Assembly (NCBI GenBank): GCA_037179515.1
Contig: JAXCGZ010017040.1
Location: forward strand, 103,501 to 167,500
From: Halocaridina rubra
Lineage: Eukaryota > Arthropoda > Malacostraca > Decapoda > Atyidae
Direction: 5' to 3'
Length of the DNA stretch: 64,000 bases
Shown here piece after piece: positions 53,333-64,000 of the stretch (position 1 is its first letter; every line of letters starts with the position of its first letter). Position numbers and translations under genes: made by a program. The notes under the pieces were generated by a model. That model was not told the DNA's origin. It made no database searches and worked only from the letters and a program-made list of their open reading frames with translations.

Positions 53333-54150
53333 AGGATCTAAATAATCTGCATGAGTGGTCAGAAAAGTGGCTAATGAAATTCAATACCTCAAAATGTAAG
53401 GTAATGAGACTGGGTACAAGTGCAAGAAGGCCCAAGCTTGACTACTCGGTGGCTGGAGTACAACTTCAAGAGACAGAAAATTAGAAAGATCTAGGAGTAA
53501 ACATAATGGCAGATTTGTCTCCAGAAATACATATAAATGGCGTAGTAAGGGCAGCATATGCATTCTTATCAAATGTAAGGGTAGCCTTCAGGCACATGGA
53601 CAAGGAAATGTTCAGAAATATTTATGTAACCTATGTGAGGCCAAAACTCGAATATGCAGCCCCCTTTTGGAATCCGCAATTGAAAAAGCACATAGCTAAG
53701 CTTGAAAAAGTTCAAAGACATGCCACGAAACTGGTGCCAGAAATACGCAATCTCGGTTATGATGAGAGGCTGAGGGAATTAGACTTGCCATCACTCGAAG
53801 CTAGAAGAGTAAGGGGGGATATGGTGACAGTCTTTAAATTCCTTCATGGTTATGATAGAGTGGATAGGGATCGATATTTCGATATGGCTGGCTCTAAAAC
53901 TAGAGGTGATAGTTTGAAGCTTCGTAAGAAAACTTCTTTGCAGGATGTAAGGAAATACTTTTTCAGTGTAAGAGTAGTTGATAATTGGAATTGGCTAAGT
54001 GAGGAGGTAGTTAATGCTATCTCAATCCATAGTTTTAAGGACAGGTACGATAAGTATCACTAAGTCTAAAATGGAACCGATCAGGAGACGGGAAGATACG
54101 AGATTTGGGCTCTTTCCCGTAAACACAATTAGGTAATCACAATTAGGTAA

Positions 54151-54151
<1 letters not shown>
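53329..54151 (+). pseudogene. CR1-like copy B (5'-truncated, C-terminal RT part)
   Basis: Starts abruptly after (CA)n at a point equivalent to 60843 in copy D. It carries the last 240 or so codons of ORF2 with an in-frame stop near 53482, then the family 3' end with AATTAGGTAATCAC repeated. The longest frame is 53506-54063 (LSPEIHINGVV, YVRPKLEYAAPFW, VRKYFFSVRVVDNWNWL). It is followed directly by (AC)n and copy C. Confidence 0.9.

Positions 54152-54198
<47 letters not shown>
54151..54198. repeat. (CA)n between CR1-like copies B and C
   Basis: About 24 units joining the 3' end of B to the 5' end of C. Confidence 0.95.
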
Positions 54199-54200
<2 letters not shown>

Positions 54201-57195
54201 GAAAAATTTTCATTACAGAGTTCTTCCAGACAAAGGGGAGATAAAGAAGATAATGACAGAAGATCAGGGGATGGGGCCTCATTAAGATTGTTATACACAA
54301 ATGCTGATGGATTAGCTGGTAAAGCAGTAGAATTAAAAGATAGGATTCACAACAGTAAGGCAGATATAGTAGCAATTACAGAGACTAAGTTGAGTGAGGA
54401 CATAAACAGTGTCACAGTTTTTCCTAAGGGTTTCAGAATACTAAGGGTTGAAAGATCTGAGAGGACTGGTGGAGGGATAGCACTGCTCATAAGTGAAAGG
54501 ATTCAAGTTGAAGAAATAAACTTGGCTATAGAAAGTGAGTTCAAGGAATTTCTTGTTGCTCGCATAAATACTGCGTCAGAGAGCATTATAATAACTGTTG
54601 TATACAACCCACCAAGGAACCAAAATAGGCTTGAAGTTTATGAGGAAAGTCATATAGGTACTATTGAAGTCATAAACTCAGTTGTTAACATGGCACGGGA
54701 AAAAAAATGTAGGATTTTGATTATGGGAGACTTTAATCATAAAGAGATAGATTGGATAAATCTTGACCCACACAGTGGTGAGGACTCATTCGGGGCAAGA
54801 TTCCTAGATTGCGTACAAGGGAATTTCCTACACCAACATGTAATGGAACCAACAAGGGCCAGGGGTGGGGATGAGCCATCACTACTTGATCTAGTGTTCA
54901 GAGATAATGTGTTGGATATTGAAAAAATTGAGTATGAACCACCAATTGGAAAGAGTGACCACTGTGTGTTGTTGATGGAGTATATCATTGAAGATATTCT
55001 TCCTGAGAGTAGAGGCACTGAGGACATGAGGAGGAACTATCCGAAAGGAGATTACATCAAAATGAATGAGCTTTTTGCAGTTATTGACTGGAGAACCTTA
55101 TTTTACAACAAATCTGTACAAGAAATGTATGACATCTTTTGTGAGAAATATGGGAAGATAGTAGATTGCTGCATACCTGTCACCAAAGTAGGTGTAATTC
55201 ATGCCAGAGAGAAATGGTTCGATAATGGGTGTAAAAGAGCTAAGGAGTGGAGAGACAAATGCTGGAAAAGGTATAGGAGGAGAAAAAACATAAATGCCTG
55301 GCAAACCTACAAAAGAGCAAGAAATGACTACCTAAGTAAAAGGAGAGAGGCAGAGAGAGACTATGAGAGGGACATCACCAGGAAGGCTAAAGAAAATCCC
55401 AAGCTTTTCCACAGCTTTATCAGAGGAAAACTGAAGGTAAAAGAACAGGTTTTAAGGCTAAAGAGAGCGGATGGAAGCATCACTGAGACGGATGAAGAGA
55501 TCTGCAAAGAATTGAACAAGGAGTTTCAGTCAGTATTTACAGTAGAAAATACACCACCCCTCAGATTGCAGTGATAGAAGCTCAAGGGCCGGTATTAGAG
55601 AACATCAACCTTACAGCCACAGAGGTATGCAAAGCGCTGATGGATTTAGATGTTCATAAAGTTACAGGTCCTGATGACATATCCCCTCATGTGCTTAAAA
55701 AATGCACAAACACAATATCAGTGGCACTAAGTATCATATTTAAGGAGTCACTGGAGTCGGGGGAGATTCCAAGATGCTGGAAACAAGCAAATGTGATACC
55801 TATCTTCAAAAAGGGAAGGAGGGATACGGCTCTGAACTATAGACCAGTTTCCTTGACCAGCATAGTTTGCAAAGTTATGGAGAAACTACTAAGGAAACAT
55901 ATCTCTCTTCACTTGGAATCCTTCAACTTTTTGTCAGTGAGGCAACATGGCTTCAGAGATGGTAGATCAACAGTAACAAATTTATTAGAATTTTATGATG
56001 AGGTAAGCCAAATCATACAGGAAAGAGAGGGCTGGGCAGATTGCATATTCCTAGACTTCCAGAAAGCGTTTGACACAGTTCCACATGGGAGACTTATTAG
56101 GAAGCTGCAATCAATGGCTAGAATAGGTGGAAATGTTTTGGAATGGATAAAAACTTACTTAGAAGGAAGGGAACAGAGGGTTAGAGTAAGACACTCAGTG
56201 TCTGAATGGAGAAGAGTTAGTAGTGGAGTTCCACAGGGTTCAGTTTTAGGGCCACTTTTGTTCCTTGTATATGTAAATGACCTACCAGAGTCTGTAAATT
56301 CATTCATGAATATGTTTGCAGATGATGCAAAGATTGTGAAGAAAGTAAAAAACGAGAACAATGGTAGAGAACTTCAGGAGGATCTAAATAATCTGCATGA
56401 GTGGTCAGAAAAGTGGCTAATGAAATTCAATACTTCAAAATGTAAGGTAATGAGAATGGGTACAAGTGCAAGAAGGCCCAAGCTTGACTACTCGGTGGCT
56501 GGAGTACAACTTCAGAAGACAGAAAATGAGAGAGATCTAGGAGTAAACATACTGGCAGATTTGTCTCCAGAAATACATATAAATGGCATAGTAAAGGCAG
56601 CATATGCATTCTTATCAAATGTAAGGGTAGCCTTCAGGCACATGGACAAGGAAATGTTCAGAAATATTTATGCAACCTATGTGAGGCCAAAATTCGAATA
56701 TGCAGCCCCCTTTTGGAATCCGCACTTGAAAAAGCACATAGCTAAGCTTGAAAAAGCTCAAAGACATGCCACGAAACTGGTGCCAGAAATACGCAATCTC
56801 AGTTATGATGAGAGGCTGAGGGAATTAGAGTTACCATCACTCGAAGCTAGAAGAGTGAGGGGGGATATGGTGACAGTCTTTAACTTCCTTCATGGTTATG
56901 ATAGAGTGGATAGGGATCGATATTTTGATATGGCTGGCTCTAGAACTAGAGGTGATAGTTTGAAGCTTCGTAAGAAAACTTCTTTGCAGGATGTAAGGAA
57001 ATACTTTTTCAGTGTAAGAGTAGTTGATAATTGGAATTGGCTAAGCGAGGAGGTAGTTAATGCTATCTCAATCCATAGTTTTAAGGACAGGTATGATAAG
57101 TATGACTAAGTCTAAAATGGAAGCGATGAGGATACGGGAAGATACGAGATTTGGGCTCTTTCCCGTAAACACAATTAGGTAATCACACACACACC
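54199..57195 (+). mobile_element. CR1-like copy C (5'-truncated at the ORF1/ORF2 overlap)
   Basis: Begins within the ORF1 3' end, at the equivalent of 58667 in copy D, directly after (AC)n. It contains the whole ORF2 region in two frames (54213-55574 endonuclease side, 55571-57109 RT side), broken by a single-base loss in a C run near 55560. It ends AATTAGGTAATCAC then (AC)n at 57184-57194, where copy D starts. Confidence 0.92.
54213..57109 (+). pseudogene. CR1-like ORF2 of copy C, one frameshift
   Basis: An APE-type endonuclease comes first: LYTNADGLAGKAVELKDRI, ADIVAITETKLSEDI, IMGDFNHKEIDWI, GKSDHCVLLMEY. RT follows with [69 protein letters not shown] and catalytic FADD. The C-terminal domain has YVRPKFEYAAPFWNP and VVDNWNWLSEEVV. 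It makes endonuclease, RT and integration by target-primed reverse transcription in this family. The endonuclease half is unbroken here, whereas copy D has its break there. Confidence 0.9.
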
Positions 57196-57672
57196 TGTCA
57201 ACAGTACTGAGTTAAGTTGCCAAGTAGTACAGCTGTCTTATTTTCTTCATTTTTTTTGCTTTTCTTTTAGCTTTCTCTTTTACTATTTTTTTTTTTATTT
57301 TGTATATATATTGAGTTAAATGTAAAGTCTAATCCTGTGATAAAATATCTTGGTTAGCAAGTGAGTTTATCAGTTAGGAAGAATATATAGCAGAAACAGG
57401 TGGGTGCCACCTCAGACACAGGTTCGAATTTTTCCTTCAGGTTTGACTTTTGTTTTGTTGCATTTTTTTTTCTTTTTCTTTTTATCCTTAAATTTCCATG
57501 GTCAAGTTTTTAAGTTAAGATGTGCGTTACCAGAAAAGAGATAAACTGAGTCACTAAATAGCACTTATATGGAGATATAAAAATTCTGTGTGAAGCTTAA
57601 TTAAAAGTTTTTCTCATTTTTTTTCCTCTTTCTCGTCTTCTTTCTATATTCTGTGAGAGGGAGAACATAAAA

Positions 57673-58752
57673 ATGACGCCATCTCTGTCCCAAACCTCTC
57701 CAACCCATGGGTCGGTAGGAGGGGTAGCCATTAGGAGACTTAAACAGAAAATCAAGAATTTAGAGGAAATGGTTATAAGCCTTGATGATAAAATTCGGAA
57801 TATGGATGGAGAAACGAAAGAGAATGAAACACTCAGAGAGCAAATAAGATCTTTGGAGGAAGCAAATAAAGCACAAGGGCAGGAGAGAATGGAACTAGAT
57901 AAAAGAATAAAGAAGCTGGAAGGGGAAAAGAGTCAACTAGAATCTAGAATTTCTAAACAAGAAGATAAAAACAAACAGCTGAATGACAACCTAAAGGAAT
58001 TAGATGTTAGTTCACTGCTCTCTTCAGAGAGAGATGAGATTGCTGCTTGGAATGTCCAGATTAAGGAAAACATTGAACAGTTCAGAAAAGAGTTCCAGGA
58101 GCTGAATATGGAAAATGATGCCATGAAAACTTCCTTTGCTGATGCACTAAAGGGGAATGTGGCAGTAAAAGAGGCTGTAAAGGTGGTGGCACTGGAAAAC
58201 ATACAAACAGTTGACTATAAAGAGACAGTAATCGAAAAAATGAAAGACGTTGTGATGGAAAGGGCAAACCCACTCATCAGACAGGCACTTGATAAGGAGA
58301 AGACAGTGGTAATCTCAGGCATAAGCGAATCCCAGGAGCCAACATGGCAGGGGAGACTTGAAGAAAATAAAGCTAGGGTTGTAGACCTGATAAGAAAGCT
58401 TGGAGTAGTATGTGGTCCTGAGGATATTGTAAACATACACCAACTAGGTAAATATTCGAGGGAAGGAAAGCCGAGACCAACAAAAGTAACCTTTGAGAGA
58501 GGGGAAACATGTAGGGAAATATTGTTGAGAAAAAAAAGTCTAAAAGACCTTCAAGACTTCAAAGGAGTGTTCATTAGACGATACAGAACACAGGAAGAGA
58601 TGGGAAAGATCAAAAACTTGTTGCAAGAGGCAAGAAGGTTAAATGATGAAAGAAATGAAGAAGAGAAGAAAAATTTTCATTACAGAGTTCTTCCAGACAA
58701 AGGGGAGATAAAGAAGATAAGGACAGAAGATCAGGGGATGGGGCCTCATTAA
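57673..58752 (+). CDS. CR1-like ORF1 protein (359 aa, coiled coil)
   Basis: An intact frame with an ATG start in the context AAAATGA. A long coiled coil spans about residues 20-150, with heptad-like Leu/Ile/Lys/Glu runs such as RLKQKIKNLEEMVISLDDKI and LRKQ-like repeats. A C-terminal globular part follows (KEKTVVISGISESQEPTWQG, about 210-230; VVDLIRKLGV; RPTKVTFERGETCREIL). That C-terminal layout is like the RRM/CTD ORF1 proteins of arthropod LINEs, which bind RNA. The ORF ends DQGMGPH just inside the start of the ORF2 frame. Confidence 0.85.
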   Translation: MTPSLSQTSPTHGSVGGVAIRRLKQKIKNLEEMVISLDDKIRNMDGETKENETLREQIRSLEEANKAQGQERMELDKRIKKLEGEKSQLESRISKQEDKNKQLNDNLKELDVSSLLSSERDEIAAWNVQIKENIEQFRKEFQELNMENDAMKTSFADALKGNVAVKEAVKVVALENIQTVDYKETVIEKMKDVVMERANPLIRQALDKEKTVVISGISESQEPTWQGRLEENKARVVDLIRKLGVVCGPEDIVNIHQLGKYSREGKPRPTKVTFERGETCREILLRKKSLKDLQDFKGVFIRRYRTQEEMGKIKNLLQEARRLNDERNEEEKKNFHYRVLPDKGEIKKIRTEDQGMGPH

Positions 58753-61578
58753 GATTGTTATACACAAATGCTGATGGATTAGCTGGTAAGGCAGTAGAAT
58801 TAAAAGATAGAATTCACAACAGTAAGGCAGATATAGTAGCAATTACAGAGACTAAGTTGAGTGAGGACATAAATAGTGTCACAGTTTTTCCTAAGGGCTT
58901 CAGAATACTAAGGGTTGAAAGATCTGAGAGGACTGGTGGAGGGATAGCACTGCTCATAAGTGAAAGGATTCAAGTCGAAGAAATAAACTTGGCTATAGAA
59001 AGTGAGTTCAAGGAATTTCTTGTTGCTCGCATAAATACTGGGTCAGAGAGCATTATAATAACTGTTGTATACAACCCACCAAGGAACCAAAATAGGCTTG
59101 AAGTTTATGAGGAAAGTCATATAGGTACTACTGAAGTCATAAACTCAGTTGTTAACATGGCATGGGAAAAAAAATGTAGGATTTTGATTATGGGAGACTT
59201 TAATCATAAAGAGATAGATTGGATAAATCTTGACCCACACAGTGGTGAGGACTCATTCGGGGCAAGATTCCTAGATTGCGTACGAAGGGAATTTCCTACA
59301 CCAACATGTAATGGAACCAACAAGGGCCAGGGGTGGGGATGAGCCATCACTACTTGATCTAGTGTTCACAGATAATGTGTTGGATATTGAAAAAATTGAG
59401 TATGAACCACCAATTGGAAAGAGTGACCACTGTGTGTTGTTGATGGAGTATATCATTGAAGATATTCTTCCTGAGAGTAGAGGCACTGAGGACATGAGGA
59501 GGAACTATCCGAAAGGAGATTACATCAAAATGAATGAGCTTTTTGCAGTTATTGACTGGAGAACCTTATTTTACAACAAATCTGTACAAGAAATGTATGA
59601 CATCTTTTGTGAGAAATATGGGAAGATAGTAGATTGCTGCATACCTGTCACCAAAGTAGGTGTAATTCATGCCAGAGAGAAATGGTTCGATAATGGGTGT
59701 AAAAGAGCTAAGGAGTGGAGAGACAAATGCTGGAAAAGGTATAGGAGGAGAAAAAACATAAATGCCTGGCAAACCTACAAAAGAGCAAGAAATGACTACC
59801 TAAGTAAAAGGAGAGAGGCAGAGAGAGACTATGAGAGGGACATCACCAGGAAGGCTAAAGAAAATCCCAAGCTTTTCCACAGCTTTATCAGAGGAAAACT
59901 GAAGGTAAAAGAACAGGTTTTAAGGCTAAAGAGAGCGGATGGAAGCATCACTGAGACGGATGAAGAGATCTGCAAAGAATTGAACAAGGAGTTTCAGTCA
60001 GTATTTACAGTAGAAAATACCCCACCCCCTCAGATTGCAGTGATAGAAGCTCAAGGGCCGGTATTAGAGAACATCAACCTTACAGCCACAGAGGTATGCA
60101 AAGCGCTGATGGATTTAGATGTTCATAAAGCTACAGGTCCTGATGACATATCCCCTCATGTGCTTAAAAAATGCGCAAACACAATATCAGTGGCACTAAG
60201 TATCATATTTAAGGAGTCACTGGAGTCGGGGGAGATTCCAAGATGCTGGAAACAAGCAAATGTGATACCTATCTTCAAAAAGGGAAGGAGGGATACGGCT
60301 CTGAACTATAGACCAGTTTCCTTGACCAGCATAGTTTGCAAAGTTATGGAGAAACTACTAAGGAAACATATCTCTCTTCACTTGGAATCCTTCAACTTTT
60401 TGTCAGTGAGGCAACATGGCTTCAGAGAAGGTAGATCAACAGTAACAAGCTTATTAGAATTTTATGATGAGGTAAGCCAAATATTACAGGAAAGAGAGGG
60501 CTGGGCAGATTGCATATTCCTAGACTTCCAGAAAGCGTTTGACACTGTTCCACATGGGAGACTTATTAGGAAGCTGCAATCAATGGCTAGAATAGGTGGA
60601 AATGTTTTGGAATGGATAAAAACTTACTTAGAAGGAAGGGAACAGAGGGTTAGAGTAAGACACTCAGTGTCTGAATGGAGAAGAGTTAGTAGTGGAGTTC
60701 CACAGGGTTCAGTTTTAGGGCCACTTTTGTTCCTTGTATATGTAAATGACCTACCAGAGTCTGTAAATTCATTCATGAATATGTTTGCAGATGATGCAAA
60801 GATTGTGAAGAAAGTAAAAAACGAGAACAATGGTAGAGAACTTCAGGAGGATCTAAATAATCTGCATGAGTGGTCAGAAAAGTGGCTAATGAAATTCAAT
60901 ACTTCAAAATGTAAGGTAATGAGAATGGGTACAAGTGCAAGAAGGCCCAAGCTTGACTACTCGGTGGCTGGAGTACAACTTCAAGAGACAGAAAATGAGA
61001 GAGATCTAGGAGTAAACATACTGGCAGATTTGTCTCCAGAAATACATATAAATGGCATAGTAAGGGCAGCATATGCATTCTTATCAAATGTAAGGGTAGC
61101 CTTCAGGCACATGGACAAGGAAATGTTCAGAAATATTTATGTAACCTATGTGAGGCCAAAACTCGAATATGCAGCCCCCTTTTGGAATCCGCACTTGAAA
61201 AAGCACATAGCTAAGCTTGAAAAAGTTCAAAGACATGCCACGAAACTGGTGCCAGAAATACGCAATCTCAGTTATGATGAGAGGCTGAGGGAATTAGACT
61301 TACCATCACTCGAAGCTAGAAGAGTGAGGGGGGATATGGTGACAGTCTTTAAATTCCTTCATGGTTATGATAGAGTGGATAGGGATCGATATTTTGATAT
61401 GGCTGGCTCTAGAACTAGAGGTCATAGTTTGAAGCTTCGTAAGAAAACTTCTTTGCAGGATGTAAGGAAATATTTTTTCAGTGTAAGAGTAGTTGATAAT
61501 TGGAATTGGCTAAGCGAGGAGGTAGTTAATGCTATCTCAATCCATAGTTTTAAGGACAGGTATGATAAGTATCACTAA
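58671..61578 (+). pseudogene. CR1-like ORF2 of copy D, one frameshift
   Basis: The ORF2 frame opens about 80 nt before the ORF1 stop and has no ATG ahead of the LLYTNADG segment, so translation would need frameshifting or re-initiation. The endonuclease part is in frame to about 59283, where one extra base shifts it (compare copy C near 54815). The RT frame 59311-61578 then runs 755 codons unbroken to the stop, with the same motifs as copy C including FADD. Confidence 0.88.
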
Positions 61579-61663
61579 GTATAAAATGGAAGCGATCAGG
61601 AGACGGGAAGATACGAGCTTTGGGCTCTTTCCCGTAAACACAATTAGGTAATCACAATTAGGT

Positions 61664-61925
<262 letters not shown>

Positions 61926-61935
61926 GCCCATATCT

Positions 61936-62070
61936 ATCAATCTATCTATCTATATATCTATTTATCTGTCTATCTATATATCTATATACCTACCTATCTA
62001 TCTATAAATAGATAAAGATAGATGGATAGATAGACAGATAGATAGTAATAATAATAATAATAATAATAAT
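61936..62070. repeat. (TATC)n/(GATA)n and (AAT)n
   Basis: TATC units followed by their complement GATA, potentially a hairpin, then the AAT tail of the LINE fragment at 62073. Confidence 0.85.
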
Positions 62071-62072
62071 CT

Positions 62073-62500
62073 TTATTTCCAACGTACATTGGGTATTCAA
62101 ATAAGATATAGTGGTGTACGATATAGACATACTAAAACAAACAAATCATAAAGATGGGTGTACTATTAAAATTTACAAGTAAAATCTTCCTTTAAGAGTA
62201 ACTTCTTAAGATTATATTTAAAAGTATACACTGAACCAGCATTTTTTAGTTCTCTGGGAAGCTGATTATATAAATGAGGTCCACGAATGTTTATATCTCT
62301 TGAGCCAATATCAGTTTTAGACCTTCGTACTAATAAATCTTCCCCTTGACGGGTAGTTAACCCGGTAACTGAGCTTACTGTAGAAAAATTATACAAGCAA
62401 TCAGGAAGATTGTTTCTTAGTATATTATAAACAAAGGTACATATATCAAAAACATATTTATCTCTAATCTTTATCCATTCTAGATCTTTTAAAACAGATT
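62073..62500 (-). pseudogene. LINE C-terminal fragment with (ATT)n tail
   Basis: Antisense fragment reading VTGLTTRQGEDLLVRRSKTD, DINIRGPHLYNQLPRELKN and YTFKYNLKKLLL, then stop. It is the usual C-terminal block of several LINE clades. The 3' end is AATAAAGATTATTATT (62043-62075 on the + strand), a typical trinucleotide tail. Confidence 0.78.
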
Positions 62501-62503
62501 ATT

Positions 62504-62509
62504 AGATAA

Positions 62510-62551
<42 letters not shown>

Positions 62552-62560
62552 CGATCGATC

Positions 62561-62597
<37 letters not shown>

Positions 62598-62641
62598 GTT
62601 GGTAGACAGATAGATAGATAGATAGATAGATAGACAGATAG
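62504..62641. repeat. (TAGA)n array
   Basis: About 34 units with CGATCGATCG and other interruptions. Confidence 0.95.
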
Positions 62642-62984
62642 AGTCGGCTACAAACTAACCTCAGTAGCCCCAGAGCCACTGGGAAGATTAATGCTGGTCG
62701 TTCCCCGAGGGAGAGTAGGAAGACAAATATACACGCACACACACACACACACAGCCGAGAGGTTTACTTAATGCTAAAGCCGATTTGTATGTTCTCTTAC
62801 ACTGATATAATATGTATCACGGGACCAGCTTCATGTCTACAAATATCAGAAAAAAAAGTTTAAATGATTAAATTCAGAGATAGGGAAAAGGTATAATTTT
62901 AAATAATTTTGCATGTTCTTGAATCTTGAAATCTATTCATAACATCTACTAAATAATATTTATGTATAATTATATTCATTTCTT

Positions 62985-63178
62985 GTGGTAGGTTTGGCCG
63001 GATGGTAGTGTACGCCACTCTGATTCGCCAGGTCGTTGGTTCGAGACCCACCACGGTTTGAGGTTTAGAAAGTCCATTCACTCGGGGTAACGATCGCACT
63101 TTACCAAATCATAGTATTTGGGAGAGCACTGTCCTAGCCCTTACAAGATAAGGGAGTCCGTGCCGTAAAACCGGATCA
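62985..63178 (+). mobile_element. tRNA-derived SINE, family 1, divergent copy
   Basis: TTTGGCCGGATGGTAGTG head, B box GGTTCGAGACCC, then CATTCACTCGGGGTAACG and the tail TCCGTGCCGTAAAACCGGAT. Confidence 0.75.
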
Positions 63179-63179
63179 T

Positions 63180-63986
<807 letters not shown>

Positions 63987-64000
63987 CCATTCTTAAGAAA

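Noticed and set aside
62504..62641. CRISPR-like regular repeats
   Set aside because: Perfect tetranucleotide repeat without spacers in a eukaryotic context.

Overview
This is animal, most likely arthropod, nuclear DNA. It has a split gene with GT-AG introns, interstitial TTAGG-type arrays (the arthropod telomere repeat), an extreme load of long di-, tri- and tetranucleotide microsatellites, and many LINE, SINE, MITE and LTR elements. That mix is typical of decapod crustaceans; the assignment is inference. There is no prokaryotic-style gene organisation and no CRISPR, rRNA or intact tRNA gene.

The one host gene I can assemble is a glycoside hydrolase family 35 beta-galactosidase on the + strand. 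Its 14 coding exons run from 12012 to 37936 with consistent splice phases and give a 657-residue protein ending in TAA. Exon 1 encodes a signal peptide, exons 2-8 the catalytic barrel, and exons 9-14 the C-terminal beta domains. Intron 7 (12.4 kb) is swollen by a nested set of transposons. About 1.2 kb upstream, on the opposite strand (10844-10729), is a second signal-peptide exon of the same design: 16 codons, last codon CAG, phase 0. This suggests a head-to-head paralogue whose other exons lie beyond the left edge or are lost.

Layout. 0-4.8 kb: microsatellites and tRNA-like SINEs. 4.9-8.4 kb: a broken minus-strand LINE split by an LTR-like insert. 9.0-9.2 kb: a foldback MITE. 10.7-12.06 kb: the divergent first exons, with two palindromic MITEs and a SINE-like repeat between them. 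12.6-13.7 kb: a minus-strand CR1-like remnant. 15.3-38.1 kb: the body of the beta-galactosidase gene. 20.05-31.5 kb (inside intron 7): an old LINE, interrupted by a CR1 fragment, interrupted in turn by a complete 9.9-kb Ty3/gypsy-type LTR retrotransposon with identical LTRs and a 4-bp target duplication. 41.4-44.8 kb: a CR1-like LINE inserted into a 73-bp minisatellite. 47.4-50.4 kb: decayed transposon fragments. 53.3-61.7 kb: three same-orientation CR1-like copies, each starting in the (CA)n at the end of the one before. 61.7-64 kb: SINEs, a LINE tail and microsatellites.

Most of the biology here is transposon ecology: a young LTR element, a recently active CR1-like family apparently tied to (CA)n tracts, several palindromic MITE families with readable target duplications, a SINE-like family sharing its 3' tail with a resident LINE, and SINE tails grading into microsatellites.
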